Shown here one piece after another: positions 22,401 to 34,239 of a stretch of 64,000 nt of DNA; positions within the stretch are counted from its first letter, which is position 1; each line of letters starts with the position of its first letter. The notes below the pieces were generated by a model. That model made no database searches. It was given only the letters and a program-made list of their open reading frames with translations, and was not told where the DNA came from. Source of the stretch: Phoronis australis (lineage: Eukaryota; Phoronida; Phoronidae); NCBI GenBank assembly GCA_002633005.1, contig NMRA01000193.1, forward strand, positions 192,641 through 256,640, in the 5' to 3' direction. Position numbers and translations under genes: made by a program.

Positions 22401-25400
22401 TAACAACCCTCATACTCAACATGTGATGATTGAAGAGGGAGCGGTGATGCCTCTTATGCATTTGCTCAAGCGCAACCGGGCCCAAGACATGCAGGAGAAG
22501 ACAGCTGGAGCTTTGTGGGCACTTGCGGGTGAGAACGACGATGAGCGACGGTCAATGGCTGGGATGATGGGTGTTCAGCTACTGATAGAATTTCTCGGAT
22601 CTCTCTCACAAGACTTGCATTTCATTGGCTCAGAAGCTCTGGGTGTGCTCGGCCAGGGTCCACACAATAAGCAGACGGCAATTTCTGATGCCAATGGTGT
22701 ACATCCTCTTGTCAGACTATTGCGCTCCAATAAGGAGCACATCGTGTTAAGCGCCATACGGTCTCTGAGGTACTTATGCATAGGGGTCGGCTACGTCCCA
22801 CATATGCAGAATCAGACAACTTTAGCTCAGTCACGTGGTCTGAAGTATTTGGTGGCACTCATGGTTCATTCAAGAAGTGAGGACATTCAAGTGGAGTCTG
22901 CTCTTGCTCTTGGGTGTGCTGCATTAGGTAAGGTATACGTCATACGACTGTAAGAAAAATTAATAGGGGTATATAATAGATATTAGAACATATCATTGCA
23001 TTATGGGTAAAGGAGATGTCATGCAACTGCAACTGTGGCTAGTTAGTAGAACATGATGTCACAGAATGACCACTATGACAAAAATTCATCAACTTGGGAC
23101 AAGTATAATTGCTACAATGGTCATTTTCAATTTGTTAGACGTGCTTACGTAGTCAGTGTGGGCATTTACCTGTGCTGTTAATTTTAGGGAGTTGCAATTA
23201 GCCACTTCACACACAACAAATACATAATAAGGGAGTAACGGCAATTTGTTTCTAATTGTGAGGTAAAAGCTATGAAATTGTGTGCATTTTGGAGCTGAAG
23301 TGTGCACTCCCCAAGATATAATGCTTAATTCAAAGTCTTGACTGTTTAAATTAGAGTAGGCATATGTAGTAAAATCTGGTAATTTCTGGACAGCTCACCA
23401 TTTTGGGACCATATTTGCAATAACTGAGCATCCATTTAGGTACTTGAATGACATGAAAATTTGGACTACTAAAGGGTAGGCAGTTTGATGAATATAGGTG
23501 CTAACAGGAAATTTGTTATAATTCTGTTCCAATAGCACTCTCCCTCATAGGCAACATTTCTTGACTCCTTATTACTGCCTTCAGTAAAAGGTTTTGAATA
23601 AGTCATATTGTACTTGGAAGGTCATCCGGAAAACCTAGATGAGATCCGGTCTAACCTGGACTTCAGCTACGCACGTATCCTGACGATGATGTACAACCAA
23701 GACCCAACTGTACGGCTCCTGGCCGGAGCGGCACTGGCTGCATTCGCCTTCAACAATCTCAAGCAACAGAAAGAGATAGCAGTGCAGGGAGGGGTCCTCT
23801 TCAAGTGCTTTGTACCATTTTTGAAATCGGACAGCGAATATTTCCGTCTGAGCTCAGCATTTCAGGTGAGAGCACTATAACAGTTCCACTGTCATTGTCA
23901 TCATCTCTCTCACCTTTAGTCATCATCATCATTATTGTCATCATTTCAGTCATCAGTGTCATCCATCATTCTTGTCAAGTTACTACAACCCATGTCCGTG
24001 AAAACTTTCCATTTCCTTGTTTTTTGTTGATTGCTTGTCAGAATTGAAAAATATGACTTGATTCATTCAGATATCTTGATCTGTATGGAATCAACAACAC
24101 GTGACACTGTTCTGTTTACTGAATAATCCAAGTGATCCAAATACAGCAATGTTTGAAATCGACAGTTAAGTTCTTGTGACGCCACATGTTTGGGCTTTGA
24201 GGTCCACCATTCTTAAAAGCTATTTTCAAAAACGCCAAGCCATTGCACTACTATCACGAGATATAGGCCTAGAGATAGGTGTGTATGAGATATAATTTTG
24301 AGTTAAAAGAAGAGAAAAATACGCCAGACTAATTTGAATTTGCTGTGAGTCTTAAGATAACAACATGTTATTGATCAGATTCAACATTAGTGGTCCCAAA
24401 TTCTTCCCTGTAATCCAATCTCTGTTACGCATTGTTTCATTCCAGTTAGTTGTACTGTCAAGAATCATCCCAGATCAGGAGCAGGCCATGTCGTCTGCTG
24501 TTGGTATTAAGTTGATCACAGACATCATGCAGTCATCTCGGAGTAATGCCATATTGGCTCTGGCCTCAGACTGTGTTGCCAGACTCGCCCACACAAGAGC
24601 AGGTGAGCTTTAACTATGCATCAAGTGCAGCTTGCATTATTTTTCTTAATCCAGTTATGCCTACAAATCATTTCCGATCTACAGAAATAGATTACTGTAC
24701 TCCATCTCAGTCTTTGGCATACGAAAACCTTGAATTATGTCTTGTTGGGTTGCTGTGTTTTGCTTTAGACTGGTAAATGGAACATAGAAATTTCCGTACT
24801 ATCTCAAAAGAACTTTTGCCTACAGAGGTGCTGTCGCTTACAACGGGCTGGGTATTGCCGTCGCTAACGCGCCCAATGTCCACATTGTCAAACAGAAGTA
24901 CTGGGACTTTGTGCGTAGTTCGTTACTGTAGGCCTCAGCTAATCACTACTTTACTCTGTTTTATGTTATTTATTCATCAAATTGTACATATTAACTAATT
25001 TTATATTAATTTATTTTATTTATTATCTTTTCAATCTAATTGTATATAGCTGTCTGTATTTTACTTCATGTAATTATTTCTGACTGGGCCCACTTGAAAA
25101 TCAGTGTATTCACTGAAGTGGTCACCCAGTCTTTTAAAGAAGTTTAAATAAATAAATAAATAAATAAATAAATTTTAGTGTTCAAATTTTTAATACATTT
25201 TTTGCAACATAGATGCAATTTGATTGCGACAGACCTAAGTTCAGTTTACATGCATACACTAACCATAAAGGAAACATTTTCTCCACAGCGTTTGTGTTTT
25301 TCATGTAAATTTCTCTTGACTGGCACATTTTCTGTGGAGACCTCTGTTGTATTTTTTCCTCTATTTAACTTGAACTCTGCATAATTATATGATTATAATT

Positions 25401-28400
25401 AAATTGAGGAGCTTGAGTAGATATGATAAATAAAAGGGCGAGTAATTGGCATTTTACTTTTTGGATTGTAACGGAAAAGTTTGCCGTATTCAAATGTATG
25501 TACATTCTGTTTTTAAAGCATCTATATATCTTTGAGATATTATATCTATAGATTAGAATGTGAACGCAATAGTTACTTTCTCTGGGATCTTGTTGTTTCA
25601 TGAAACTATCTCGGTTAGTTAAGACTTAAGACAGAAATTATTTCTGAAAAATAATTGAAAGAAAGAGAATATACCCATAACTAATTCACTTATTAATTAT
25701 TTTTTTGTGCAATTATGTCCAGGCAGTGATAAGGTAATATGAAATTATGACTGTAAGCATTATGAGGTAACTGAAGTGGTAGCCTAAGACCAAATTGCTG
25801 TCTTAAGTATTAATTAAGTCTTAAGTCACTTTTCACGATACAGACCTGGTGTGCATCAATGTTGCTTTGCTTGTTCTTCATTGGTTTATCAAGTTGTTTC
25901 TCTTCACAGGTGTGCCTGCAGCTATTGTATCAGTCTCTGCAGTCAATACACTTTGTGATCAGATGTTGTCTGATGCTGAAGTTGTCCGCGGCTCGGCAGC
26001 CATTGCTCTTGGCTATCTTTCTTACAATCACACGGCAGAGAGGCAACTTCTCAACAGGTGAGTCAACAACCTGTGGTACTATGTATAATAGGTTCACATT
26101 GACTGGTGAAATTGGCAGCAGTTTCCCAATGGCAAATATGCTAGCATTTGGAGCAGGAAAATGAGGGCGCTGTGAACAATTTGGATCATCATGGGTACTG
26201 CTGGTAATGGGTGTTAGAACATTATTGTTCATTGGCATGAACTCACGAGGAACTGTTACCATGAGCACCTGTGTCCTTTGAAGTGAAGGCAGTCAAGTTA
26301 AAGAAGGGCTAGTGGAAAAGCCAGTAGTTTTGGGGGTACGAACTCAAGCCATCAGCAGTTGAAGCTTTTAGTGAAAGGGACTAGGTTGCAACCATGTTCG
26401 CATGAGCGGCATTTTTATTACTTGCTAAAATTTTAATGAAAACGCTGACATATAAGCCAGGATGTGAATGGGATACTATGGTAAAGCTTTGACAATTTAG
26501 AATATGATATTAATATAGAAATTCAAATTTTGTTATATCAAATACCTTAGCAGAAATTAAAAAGCAAAGAATATTTTGGTTCTTTATGACCACTGCTTGT
26601 GTTTTGCAACTCCCATCCAACAATACATGGTAAAATTCTGAGAATGGCAAAGATGTGAATTTTGGAAAAATGGAAAATGTTTCATTAAATCTTTTTCAGT
26701 ATTGAGTTGATGAAATTTTACCATACTGGGTTTTCTGCTTTACTACCATTGGAATTTTGTCAGATCAACTTTTTTTTTCATTGGTTGAGCTGTCATTATA
26801 ATACTTATTAATCATACTGTGTTGTTCAGTTTCTTATCCTTGGCCAAGTCTCGTGTATGGTTTACCTACTTCTGACATTTAGCATATTCATGCTAACTTT
26901 TCATTTTATAGTATATTTTTTATGTATAGTGCAGTCATCCTAGAATTTTGACTCTTTGCAGAAACGGAATATTTTGTTGACAAATGAATTGTCAGCATGT
27001 GCCATCTGCTATTTAATTGCCAGAAATGAAATATGAATTAATCCACTTAAGCTCGTCCAATCAGTCTCATAATATTCGTTGTGGTGATAGACCTTGATTA
27101 ACAATAATAACATTAAAAACATCACCAACTCAACAAGACGCCCAAGAGATTATTGGGGTTGGCCAACCCTAAAATTTTGAATTTAAAAATAGTGCATGTA
27201 CGCATTGCGTACAATTTGAGTTGTCGGCTCATTGGGCAACAATGCAAGATTGGATTGGATAAGGGTGGTGATGTTTGTAGTGTTTCGGTTTAAAAACTTT
27301 GACAGCCGGCGACATACCCCTTAAGGAGATGGCGACATTAAAAATTGTCTTGATCGTGTTCATCATGAACATTAATTGAAATGGTGTAGTCTGTTTCAGA
27401 GTCTTTATATATTATGTTTCAGGTGCCGTGTGGATACGTATTTAATGAAAGTCCTGCTGTATTATTGTGACAAAGACAGAATTTCTTCTTCATTCATTGA
27501 GGAATGGAAACATTATAAGAAGATTGGACTTCCACCAATACAGTAAGAGAAACCATATTTCATTTGTTAATCAGACTTTGTGAATGGTTGGTACTTACAT
27601 GTTAGGTAAAAAGCATATTTGGTTCCAGTCTCTGTTTTTTTGAAAATCGAGTCTGACTCACTCTTTGGTGAAGTATTTTTTGTTGTTAACTTTTTAATTT
27701 TCTAACAAAAAAATAAACTGGAGATAAGAAAAAAAATGCTGCGGGATCTGTTTCTGTTTTTTACTTGTCGCTTGGCAAATCTTGGTATTTCAAACCTTGC
27801 CTATCCTTTCTTAAGTACATTTGTGCAGCATTAATACTTTGCCTAAAATTCATGCGGACGTTTTTTTGTTTAGTCGCTGAGCGCAAAATGTGCTGTGGTA
27901 GAGACCAAAATCAGTAATGCTGATCAGTTTTTCCCTGATATTAATGATACTTCCTAGACTTGAATATTAAATTATAATATTGATTAGCACCTTTTGCGGT
28001 ATTTTGTGTCGCGATCAAATAGAAGGTTGCAAGTCTTCAGTCTGCATGGCTATTTGGATACCTGAGTCACAATCATCTAGGTATATCCAAATTGTCCAGG
28101 TATTTTTCATGATGTAGCTCTGTATGCAAGATTAAAATCACATTTAAAACGAATGTTTGTATGTTTTTGCTGAAGACAGTAAGCAGTTCCAGGACTGAAT
28201 TGTGTTTATTCCAAAACTACTCCAGAAAAAGGCAGAACCCGTTATCCGGTAGAGAAATACTGTGAACCTTTCACTTAATAAGAAAATGTTTTGCTTATAC
28301 TCATGTTCTGTTCTTATAGGGAGGGGCGACCGAGTCTTGTCAGCCGCCAAAACTCTGAAGTTATTCTTCCCGTCATTCAAGACAAACAGGGTCATCCACT

Positions 28401-28611
28401 CACCATACTGAGCCTGGGTGAGAATGCCAGTAATGCGAGGACGTCTCCCATAAATTACTTGGGACAGGTTAACGAGGACAATGTAGGCAGGTATTCACGG
28501 TCGTCAAGGACTACAAACCACACAGTACCCCTACAGAGGAGTCGGCTGTCGCTGCACAGCGAAGGGTCAAAGTTGGAGCATCAGAGCAGCAACAGCATTG
28601 CTGCTGAGTAG
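16388..28611 (+). CDS. ANKAR: Ankyrin/armadillo-repeat protein, ANKAR-like
   Basis: Exons 16388-16435 (tentative), 21282-22927, 23621-23865, 24446-24602, 25910-26057, 27423-27542 and 28320-28611 join in one frame, with every junction phase matching, and end at TAG 28609-28611. From the large exon on this gives about 868 residues. The start is degenerate ankyrin repeats (GWGHVHHAAFRGF, STPLLLAVSSGNMETIRCVV, VELAAMKEFVTVLEYFI). After them come roughly ten armadillo repeats (for example ASGGIPPLVHHLKSSTNLVI and ISDANGVHPLVRLLRSNKEH), then a conserved-looking SFIEEWKHYKKIGLPP segment and a Ser-rich tail. This order matches ANKAR, a poorly characterised vertebrate protein. No start codon is assigned, so the N-terminus is missing. 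Confidence 0.8.
17146..17480. mobile_element. MITE with CAGTCTACACACAG ends
   Basis: The left end AGTCTACACACAGCCTACCC and the right end, read as complement (CACACAGACTTACCCTAGAA), form imperfect inverted repeats of about 30 bp around a 300-bp core with no coding frame. Only one copy is seen here. Confidence 0.55.
18472..19217 (+). repeat. Tandem duplication, unit 1 (about 745 bp)
   Basis: This is nearly identical to 19219-19964, with about ten substitutions. It holds a 75-codon open frame (18622-18849) that stays open in both units but shows no protein family. It ends exactly before the N at 19218. It sits in the intron before the large ankyrin/armadillo exon. Confidence 0.9.
19219..19964 (+). 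repeat. Tandem duplication, unit 2 (about 745 bp)
   Basis: This begins directly after the single N at 19218 and repeats 18472-19217. The low divergence and the N at the joint fit two alleles of one locus laid end to end by the assembler. A true recent tandem duplication is the alternative. Confidence 0.9.
19965..21281. other. Intron, nothing identified
   Basis: This is AT-rich intron sequence with decayed repeat words such as CAAAATTGGTGAGAC at 20780 that recur elsewhere in the first 40 kb. No exon is supported. Confidence 0.4.
21282..22927 (+). CDS. ANKAR: ANKAR-like exon: ankyrin repeats and most armadillo repeats
   Basis: The acceptor is TATTTTCTAG and the donor is TTAG|GTAAGG. The exon is 1646 bp and codes for 548 full codons. 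Residues 30-130 of the exon carry about three ankyrin units. From about residue 150 armadillo units follow each other every 42 residues or so, with the usual Gly-Gly/Gly-Ala start and ALxxLA helix 3 (AGALWALAGENDDER, SEALGVLGQGPHNK). The unusual length for this gene suggests that introns have been lost here. Confidence 0.85.
22928..23620. other. Intron with a decayed repeat
   Basis: No exon is seen. 23365-23470 has AGTAAAATCTGG...CTCACCATTTTGGGACC, a decayed form of a word found at several places in the first 40 kb. Confidence 0.35.
23621..23865 (+). CDS. ANKAR: ANKAR-like exon: armadillo repeat region
   Basis: The exon is open for 81 codons, from GHPENLDEIRSNLDFSY to the donor TTTCAG|GTGAGA. 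The acceptor (ACTTGGAAG) has a weak pyrimidine tract but gives the right phase. LLAGAALAAFAFNNLKQQKE is a typical armadillo helix pair. Confidence 0.8.
23905..23975 (+). repeat. Degenerate CAT/GTCATC microsatellite
   Basis: Repeated TCATCATCATCATTATTGTC and ATCAGTGTCATCC words lie just inside the intron after the 23865 donor. They explain the run-on open frame there. Confidence 0.7.
24446..24602 (+). CDS. ANKAR: ANKAR-like exon: armadillo repeat region
   Basis: The acceptor is TTTCATTCCAG and the donor is GCAG|GTGAGC. The 52 codons read LVVLSRIIPDQEQAMSSAVG and on to SNAILALASDCVARLAHTRA. The exon leaves one base completed by GT at 25910. Confidence 0.85.
24780..25175 (+). mobile_element. 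3' fragment of a non-LTR retrotransposon
   Basis: A frame reads FPYYLKRTFAYRGAVAYNGL, then ends KYWDFVRSSLL and TAG at about 24930. The FxYRGAxxWNxL pattern is the C-terminal tail of CR1/L2/Jockey-type reverse transcriptase proteins, with the Trp changed here. About 230 bp of AT-rich 3' UTR follows, then GACTGGGCCCACTTG...CACCCAG and an AAAT tail at 25148-25172. It is truncated at its 5' end and lies in the ANKAR-like intron in the sense direction. Confidence 0.65.
25148..25172 (+). repeat. AAAT microsatellite tail
   Basis: About six AAAT/AAATA units form the 3' tail of the non-LTR retrotransposon fragment. Confidence 0.9.
25910..26057 (+). CDS. ANKAR: ANKAR-like exon: last armadillo repeat
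   Basis: The acceptor is TCTTCACAG and the donor is AACAG|GTGAGT. The exon encodes VPAAIVSVSAVNTLCDQMLS, then VRGSAAIALGYLSYNHTAER, a full armadillo unit. It leaves AG, completed by G at 27423. Confidence 0.85.
26058..27422. other. Intron, nothing identified
   Basis: This is 1.36 kb of AT-rich sequence. The open frames that run into it from the 5' exon are read-through. Confidence 0.4.
27423..27542 (+). CDS. ANKAR: ANKAR-like exon: post-armadillo helix
   Basis: The acceptor is ATGTTTCAG and the donor is ACA|GTAAGA. It encodes CRVDTYLMKVLLYYCDKDRI, then SSSFIEEWKHYKKIGLPPI. I read the FIEEW...GLP piece as a typical ANKAR C-terminal feature. It is too short for the usual ORF cutoffs and is found by phase and splice sites. 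Confidence 0.8.
28320..28611 (+). CDS. ANKAR: ANKAR-like terminal coding exon
   Basis: The acceptor is TTCTTATAG. The frame begins EGRPSLVSRQNSEVILPVIQ, becomes low-complexity and Ser/Arg-rich, and stops at TAG 28609-28611. The tail looks disordered. A possible poly(A) signal lies at 29808-29813. Confidence 0.8.
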
Positions 28612-30928
28612 CATGAATGGGACACTACATGATTTGCAGCCTCAGGGTCAAGGGGTGTGCTTGACCTCCCTTCCATGAAAAAAGTCCAGTTGAACTGTAG
28701 GAAGAGCACAAATTTTAAACACGCTGCATGGATAACCTTCGTTTGATTTAGTTGAAACTGGGGTAGCTGAGTGTGAAATGTGACTTGATACTTTGGAGAA
28801 TAGCCGTAAGGAAAGTGAATGGTCATCTAGTGATGTTTCACAGCCATACCACTTTTGCACTTCACACTGTGGTTGCTGTATCTAAAGCAGGGCTACATTT
28901 GATAGACCCAAGTCATTCGCAAGAAAATCTCGTGTGATTACTTACTTCGCTTGTAATGCACAGCGATATCTAGCAAAGGCTTGCATGACCAAGTGTTTAT
29001 GAGAGAGTCTTGCATCTGGTGTAGGCTGCCCTAGTGATCTTGATACAGTTATGCGCTCACTGCTGACATGTGGGCAACAGGACTGACACTCGGTGCACAC
29101 CGTCAGCTCCATCTAACTCTCGGTCCTGGGTTAGGACAGTAGCTGGGGGGAAGATAAGTATTATGCGCTTGTTACAACCAGGTTTAATGTGGAAGTCAAG
29201 GAAACTGGAAGTAAACACACAAGAGCAAATCCACAATCAAAACTGGCACGGATCCAGGATTATGGTTTAACCTTGAGACAGTAGGGGGCACTTTATATTC
29301 TATCATTGCAGCAGTACAAAAACACCTGAGGATGTGCACCTGAATAATAACGATATGGCTTAGTGCTTTGAAATGACATACCACTATGTTCTCTTCTACA
29401 AGAAAGTTACCTGTTAGGCAAGTTTCATGCGAGAATGGCAAGATCATACAAAACCATGCAAAATCACGAGAGTGGAATTAAGTTGTTGCATGTCGTGAGT
29501 AAACAAAGTCTATCAAAATGATATACCACTGATAAAGTTATTGGCCTGGGAAGCTGGAATGTTGAGATGCGGGTGAAAATCCACTGTTTCTGTTCCATTA
29601 GCAAAGAGTGCTTGTCACTAGTGCATGTCTTTTGTGTTTGTTTTGCTTTTTGCTTTTATGGAATGTTGTCCAATAGAAAGCAACATTGGGTTACACAGCT
29701 GGAGGTTGTACTAGTTTGTATTTCTACTTGCAACCTTTAATAGAACTTCTTAGAGATTGCACAAATTTGTCCTTAAATACAATATTCCATAAGGTATATT
29801 GATATACAATAAAACTTGATCCCATAATTTGGACATAGACTCGGATAACACCGATTTTGACAAAACTCTAAAAATGTTCCAGGTCGCAGTTGTTTAAGTT
29901 TGTGCATTTAGACCTGCAGACAGTGGATTTCGCTTTACTCGTATGAAATTGGTCCATTTGCATCAGATTTGTGCAAGTCGTACTGTAGCCCATTTGTCTT
30001 TAGAATAAGTTTCTTTAACAGAAACACCAATATGGTGCACAACTTCTGCTACCTGGAGTACTTGACTAAATGCATTTTGATAGTCCTCAACTCCCAAAAC
30101 TTGCGGTAGTTTTAGATTAGTTTTTTGTGTTGCGATTGTGACTAGGTATGAGGCACCATATTGTATCTTGTTATAAAGGTAATGTGGTCATTTTGTGATA
30201 GTGTAAACTTATTGTTTTTTTTCTGTAATTTGATCATTTTGTAACTGTTAACAGTAAATTATGAGTTTGATTTGTTTATAGTTTTTAAGATTAACTAACA
30301 TTAACTTTTTTTTGAAATTGAACTCAAATTTGGCTGTAAAGATCTGTGATATTCAACCTTACTCTATTTTAATGAAATATATTTACATACATTTCAAACA
30401 AAAACTGTTGTTTCATTATGACATTGCGCTTGTTTATCCCAGTAACCTTTTGAAATCGTTTGTAATTGCCGAGGCTCTTCTGGAATGGCCTTGATATGCA
30501 AGTGAACCTTATAAACCAGGTTTGTTGTAATGTTGTTCCAATCTGTGGATGTATTTAAAAGGTCAGTCTCGTTTTCTGACGATTTACCTTTTGTCCGAAG
30601 GAATAAGTCAAATTCGTAATGAGACTGGTTAGCAATGAATAGTAAAAACATTTTAGTTTTATCTTTGATGGAACTAAATGGCGAAACGTCTTCCTAGCCG
30701 GCAGACATGGAACTGTTACGCGCCCTTTGTGTGTCGCAGGGCTTGTTCTATGTCTCTAGTTTGGGTATTTTCAACGAGTCGCAGGTCGGAGTACTCGCAG
30801 TCTTACTTTAAAAGGTGGGGATGTTTCAACTCCTCAGTTTTCGCTGCCTTTATTTTTCTCTAAATGAAATAAGGGTTGGGTTTCATTACTCAGTTCACGA
30901 GGCATGGAAAAGTGTCCCGGGTGGCTCA
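28612..30928. other. 3' UTR and spacer
   Basis: No second gene is seen. AATAAA at 29808-29813 is a candidate end of the ANKAR-like transcript. Short open frames near 29070 and 30678 lack coding character. Confidence 0.35.
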
Positions 30929-30968
30929 AAAATTCGAACCCCCCGTTTTTAAGCTGGATGTGCGCATG
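30929..30968 (-). mobile_element. MITE family A, terminal fragment
   Basis: ATTCGAACCCCCCGTTTTTAAGCTGG...TGCGCATG repeats the end of the copy at 31042-31271, about 300 bp away in the same orientation. It looks like the end of a second, broken copy. Confidence 0.6.
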
Positions 30969-31041
30969 TTCAATATAGAACAGAAAGTGGTAGACTTTGT
31001 TTTCCATTGAAAATTCATCAAAATTTTATTAAGAAATTTTA

Positions 31042-31271
31042 CATGCCCGTGCCTACCCCNCCCCCATTTGGCGAAGTGGGCAAAAAGGTCCGCCTCGGAG
31101 AAATAAAAACAACGAAAAAATAGAAAACGAGACACGAGTCCGCTAAAACGGCAGGAACTACAAAAATTCGGCGAATGCACAATCCGTAGCTCGATCTGAA
31201 CTTACCCCGTAAATCTTAGTCAGTAAAAGATTCATATTCGACCCCCCATTTTTAAGCTGGGTGCGCGCATG
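31042..31271 (-). mobile_element. MITE family A, copy 2
   Basis: Reverse orientation: CATGCCCGTGCC, a C run interrupted by the N at 31060, ATTTGGCGAAGTGGGCAAAA, GGTCCGCCTCGGAGA, GAAAACGAGAC, and finally GGGTGCGCGCATG. The order matches 57927-58202 read backwards. Confidence 0.7.
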
Positions 31272-32301
31272 TATCACATATTTATAAAGCATTTGAAAAG
31301 TGACCAGTTCAGGCATCTGTTTTTGTTCAACTAGGAAGAAGCGACCTCATGCTTCAACATAAGCTGCCGTTTATCGTGAACGGTCTTACTGAGCGAGGAG
31401 CATGGGAGTTGAATAATAAAGGTTACTTCAGCAGATATCGCATTCACTTTCTTGTTTATAAACGAACTAGTCTGGGCCTAACTAGATTAATTAGCCAAAA
31501 AAATGCTCATACCGTGGTTCTGTATAAAATTTTGGATCTCGCTACTAGACAGTTGTGTGTGACCAGACGAAAAGTTGCCGACTAAACGATGGCGGACCCA
31601 TCAACATGTTTTTATATTCCGACTAGACCACGGTGCGTTTGTACTATTCAAAAACAAATGAATGTTTCTTGGACTAGAGAATGCTTAAGAATGCTTAATT
31701 TTATCGTAAATGTATAGCCGCTGAGGTTGGCCAGTAGTGAAATATATCAAATAAACACAGAAAAATCAGGAACCCCAACTGGGGGTTTATGTTATATATT
31801 TGACTTAATTTTATCAAGTATCATTTGTGCGCGTCTTTTCTTAAGTTTGGTCTGACTCAGTGTTATGGAAGACCACCAAAGTTTTATTCATCCTCCTGAC
31901 GGTGCAGCTACACGGAACTTAAATTGCTTGACAGAGCGAGAATGAAATGTTTGCCACATCAACCGTAAATCGTCAGTTTAGTTGAATGTCTGTCACTCAG
32001 GCGTTTTTCGTTTGTTGAGAGATAAACACGCCGCGGCATGCACTTGCTTAAATCTAAAAGCTAGTGTCTGCTAAAATACCGCCATAGGCAGTGCTATTCA
32101 AAACCATCATGATTTATTGCCAATATGGTGATAAAAAACAAATATTAAAACTGCACCCCTCGTAGACCTATGCCGTTCTATTGAATTTGAATACTTAATT
32201 GACCTACAAAATCTAAGGAAGCAAATAAAATGAGTTCCCTAAGCGTTTTTAACGTCAAAAAAATTATTGCCCCGTATTTCTCAAGATTTTTTATTCTTTC
32301 G
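31272..32301. other. Spacer, nothing identified
   Basis: No gene or family is recognised. A 78-codon open frame at 31349 is unsupported. Confidence 0.3.
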
Positions 32302-32390
32302 ATATTAAGACGGTGAAGCCAGGTAGGCTGAGGCCGATCGAGATCCCACACTGCAATATACCGGAGAGCATGGACCAAATTAGATATTGT
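32302..32390 (+). repeat. 89-bp direct repeat, copy A
   Basis: This is identical over 89 bp to 32605-32693. The second copy starts directly after the N at 32604. The two are separated by 214 bp. Confidence 0.95.
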
Positions 32391-32604
32391 TGTAACAGAG
32401 CAAGTCTCCACTGAACCTCAAAATATGTATTTTCTCTCATCAGGCATTCGTTTCAGTTCAATTTGCACATGATAACGATCAACTTTCCATGAAAGCAAAA
32501 GAAGGGAAACACCCTTCTCCTAAGCCTGTCGCTAGCGAAGTGCCCGACACATACAGTCGCGCCCACATGCCCACGTAACAAAGGCGCACTGAGACGCAAC
32601 AAAN

Positions 32605-32693
32605 ATATTAAGACGGTGAAGCCAGGTAGGCTGAGGCCGATCGAGATCCCACACTGCAATATACCGGAGAGCATGGACCAAATTAGATATTGT
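32605..32693 (+). repeat. 89-bp direct repeat, copy B
   Basis: This exact copy of 32302-32390 begins at the base after an N. Most likely the end of one contig overlaps the start of the next and both were kept. Confidence 0.95.
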
Positions 32694-32845
32694 AAACACG
32701 AGTGACTGAGCCCACGTTTACTATGACCACGACTGACAGCAATATGATACTCCGTTGATCACCCGACATTGGCGTTTGACGTCTGTAGTGGGGATTTCAA
32801 ACCCAAAAGTTAAGCAGCTATACGTTTATTTTAAAGACACGATCA

Positions 32846-32980
32846 TGGGCGGCGCACCATCATAGGGGGCTGGGGAGGCTATAGCCTCATCACACTTTTT
32901 TCAGAGCTGCGCTAAACATGGTCTATGGGCGGTGCACCACTAGGGCCGGGGGCTGGGGGGCTATACTGCCCATGTATTTT
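32846..32980. mobile_element. Twin ends of a GGCGGCGCACCA element
   Basis: ATGGGCGGCGCACCATCATA followed by GGGGGCTGGGGAGGCTATAG recurs 80 bp later as ATGGGCGGTGCACCACTAGG then GGGGGCTGGGGGGCTATA. The reverse complement of a related end lies at 57272-57326. These look like ends of small DNA elements. Confidence 0.45.
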
Positions 32981-33007
32981 TTATTTCACGTAAGTGGAAC
33001 CTCATTG

Positions 33008-33310
33008 ACAAGTCTGCACATTTAGCCGAAATAGTTACAAAACTATAGAATTTAACTAAGCAAAAGTATATATTTTCTGAAAGCAGAAATTCCATAAAAC
33101 TTGACCAATCTGCCACTAATTAGGTGACCTTGCTTTTTAGGAAAATTTAGCCAAAACGAAATGTATATTCATATAAACAATTAGAGGATCAATCAAATGG
33201 CCGCAAAGTATGGTCTAATTGTTCACTCTGAGAAACCATATTGCAGTTTTCTAAGTCCTATTTTTGATAGCCCTCATGCAAAAGTGGTACATTTTAGGTT
33301 ATCTATGATC
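33008..33310 (+). repeat. Dispersed repeat family D, copy 3
   Basis: Matches to 46925-47421 include GACAAGTCTGCACATTTAGC, ACAAAACTATAGAATTTAAC, AAAGTATATATTTTCTGAAAG, CTTGACCAATCTGCC and TTTTGATAGCCCTCATGCAAA. It is truncated at its right end. Confidence 0.65.
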
Positions 33311-34239
33311 TTAATAAATGACCTCAACTATACGTAAATGTCCGGGTCGAAATGCTTTGTCTACCATATCATTAAAGTATATATTTTCTGGAAGGAGAAA
33401 GATCGAGGATTCTAAAAATATTCTTCTTACTACTGTGTCTTTACTACGGTAACGTGACCACGTACGTTAAGTCAAATTTTTAGGGAAAAAGCTATGAATT
33501 AATCCGCTGTCAGTCACTGCTACCTTTTAGTTCACTGTACCCAGCTGCCTATAGTTGTCGTCCCGGCTCAAACGCCGGGGGATAGACTTAATTGTTCAGT
33601 GGCATATGATCGGAAGATTCGTCGTCACAAAATGAGTTGGTTTGTTACAGAGGGTGATTATTGGACAGTGATACCATCGTTTCTACCTGACTAGAGCCGG
33701 TGGTAACTGATTATGTACCAAGTATGGTCTGATGCAGTAATGCCGCGGAACCGTCAGTTTCGATACCAAATAGTCTATGAGTGTCGGTACGACTAAGTTG
33801 TGAGAGTAGATCACCGTTTTGTTGAGGTTATGCCGTATTTGTTGACTCAACAAACGTTAGCTTGACAAAAAGCAGGCTCTCATTCGTTTTATATCCGCGT
33901 GCATTTTCGTCGTGTTGGACAGACATTTCTAATCTTATCTGTTTACTATAAAGCGTGAAATGAAGTTCATCATAAATTTAGTGCCCGGGCTAATCGGACT
34001 AGGCCTATTCGAACACCATCACACTGCAGGTGGACTTAATTGTCTCCCAAATTTTGTTGCAGTTTCAACCCCCGACAACATATAGCTTTAGTGAAATGAT
34101 TTTTACCATGAGTCAAACATGTGCTGCCAGCATATGAGCGTTACTTTTGGCGCGAATGATTCGGACCAAAAGTAACCGTGCGCTGGCCGGGCATATGCCA
34201 GTGTTAGAGCGGCAGCCCAGAGCACTTAGCATAGATGAA
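33311..34239. other. Spacer, nothing identified
   Basis: A second AAAGTATATATTTTCTGGAAG word at 33375 suggests more decayed family D sequence. No exon is supported. Confidence 0.3.

Noticed and set aside
24826-24932. Possible ANKAR exon after the GCCTACAG acceptor
   Set aside because: Its phase would break the frame to 25910, and the open frame matches a reverse-transcriptase tail instead.
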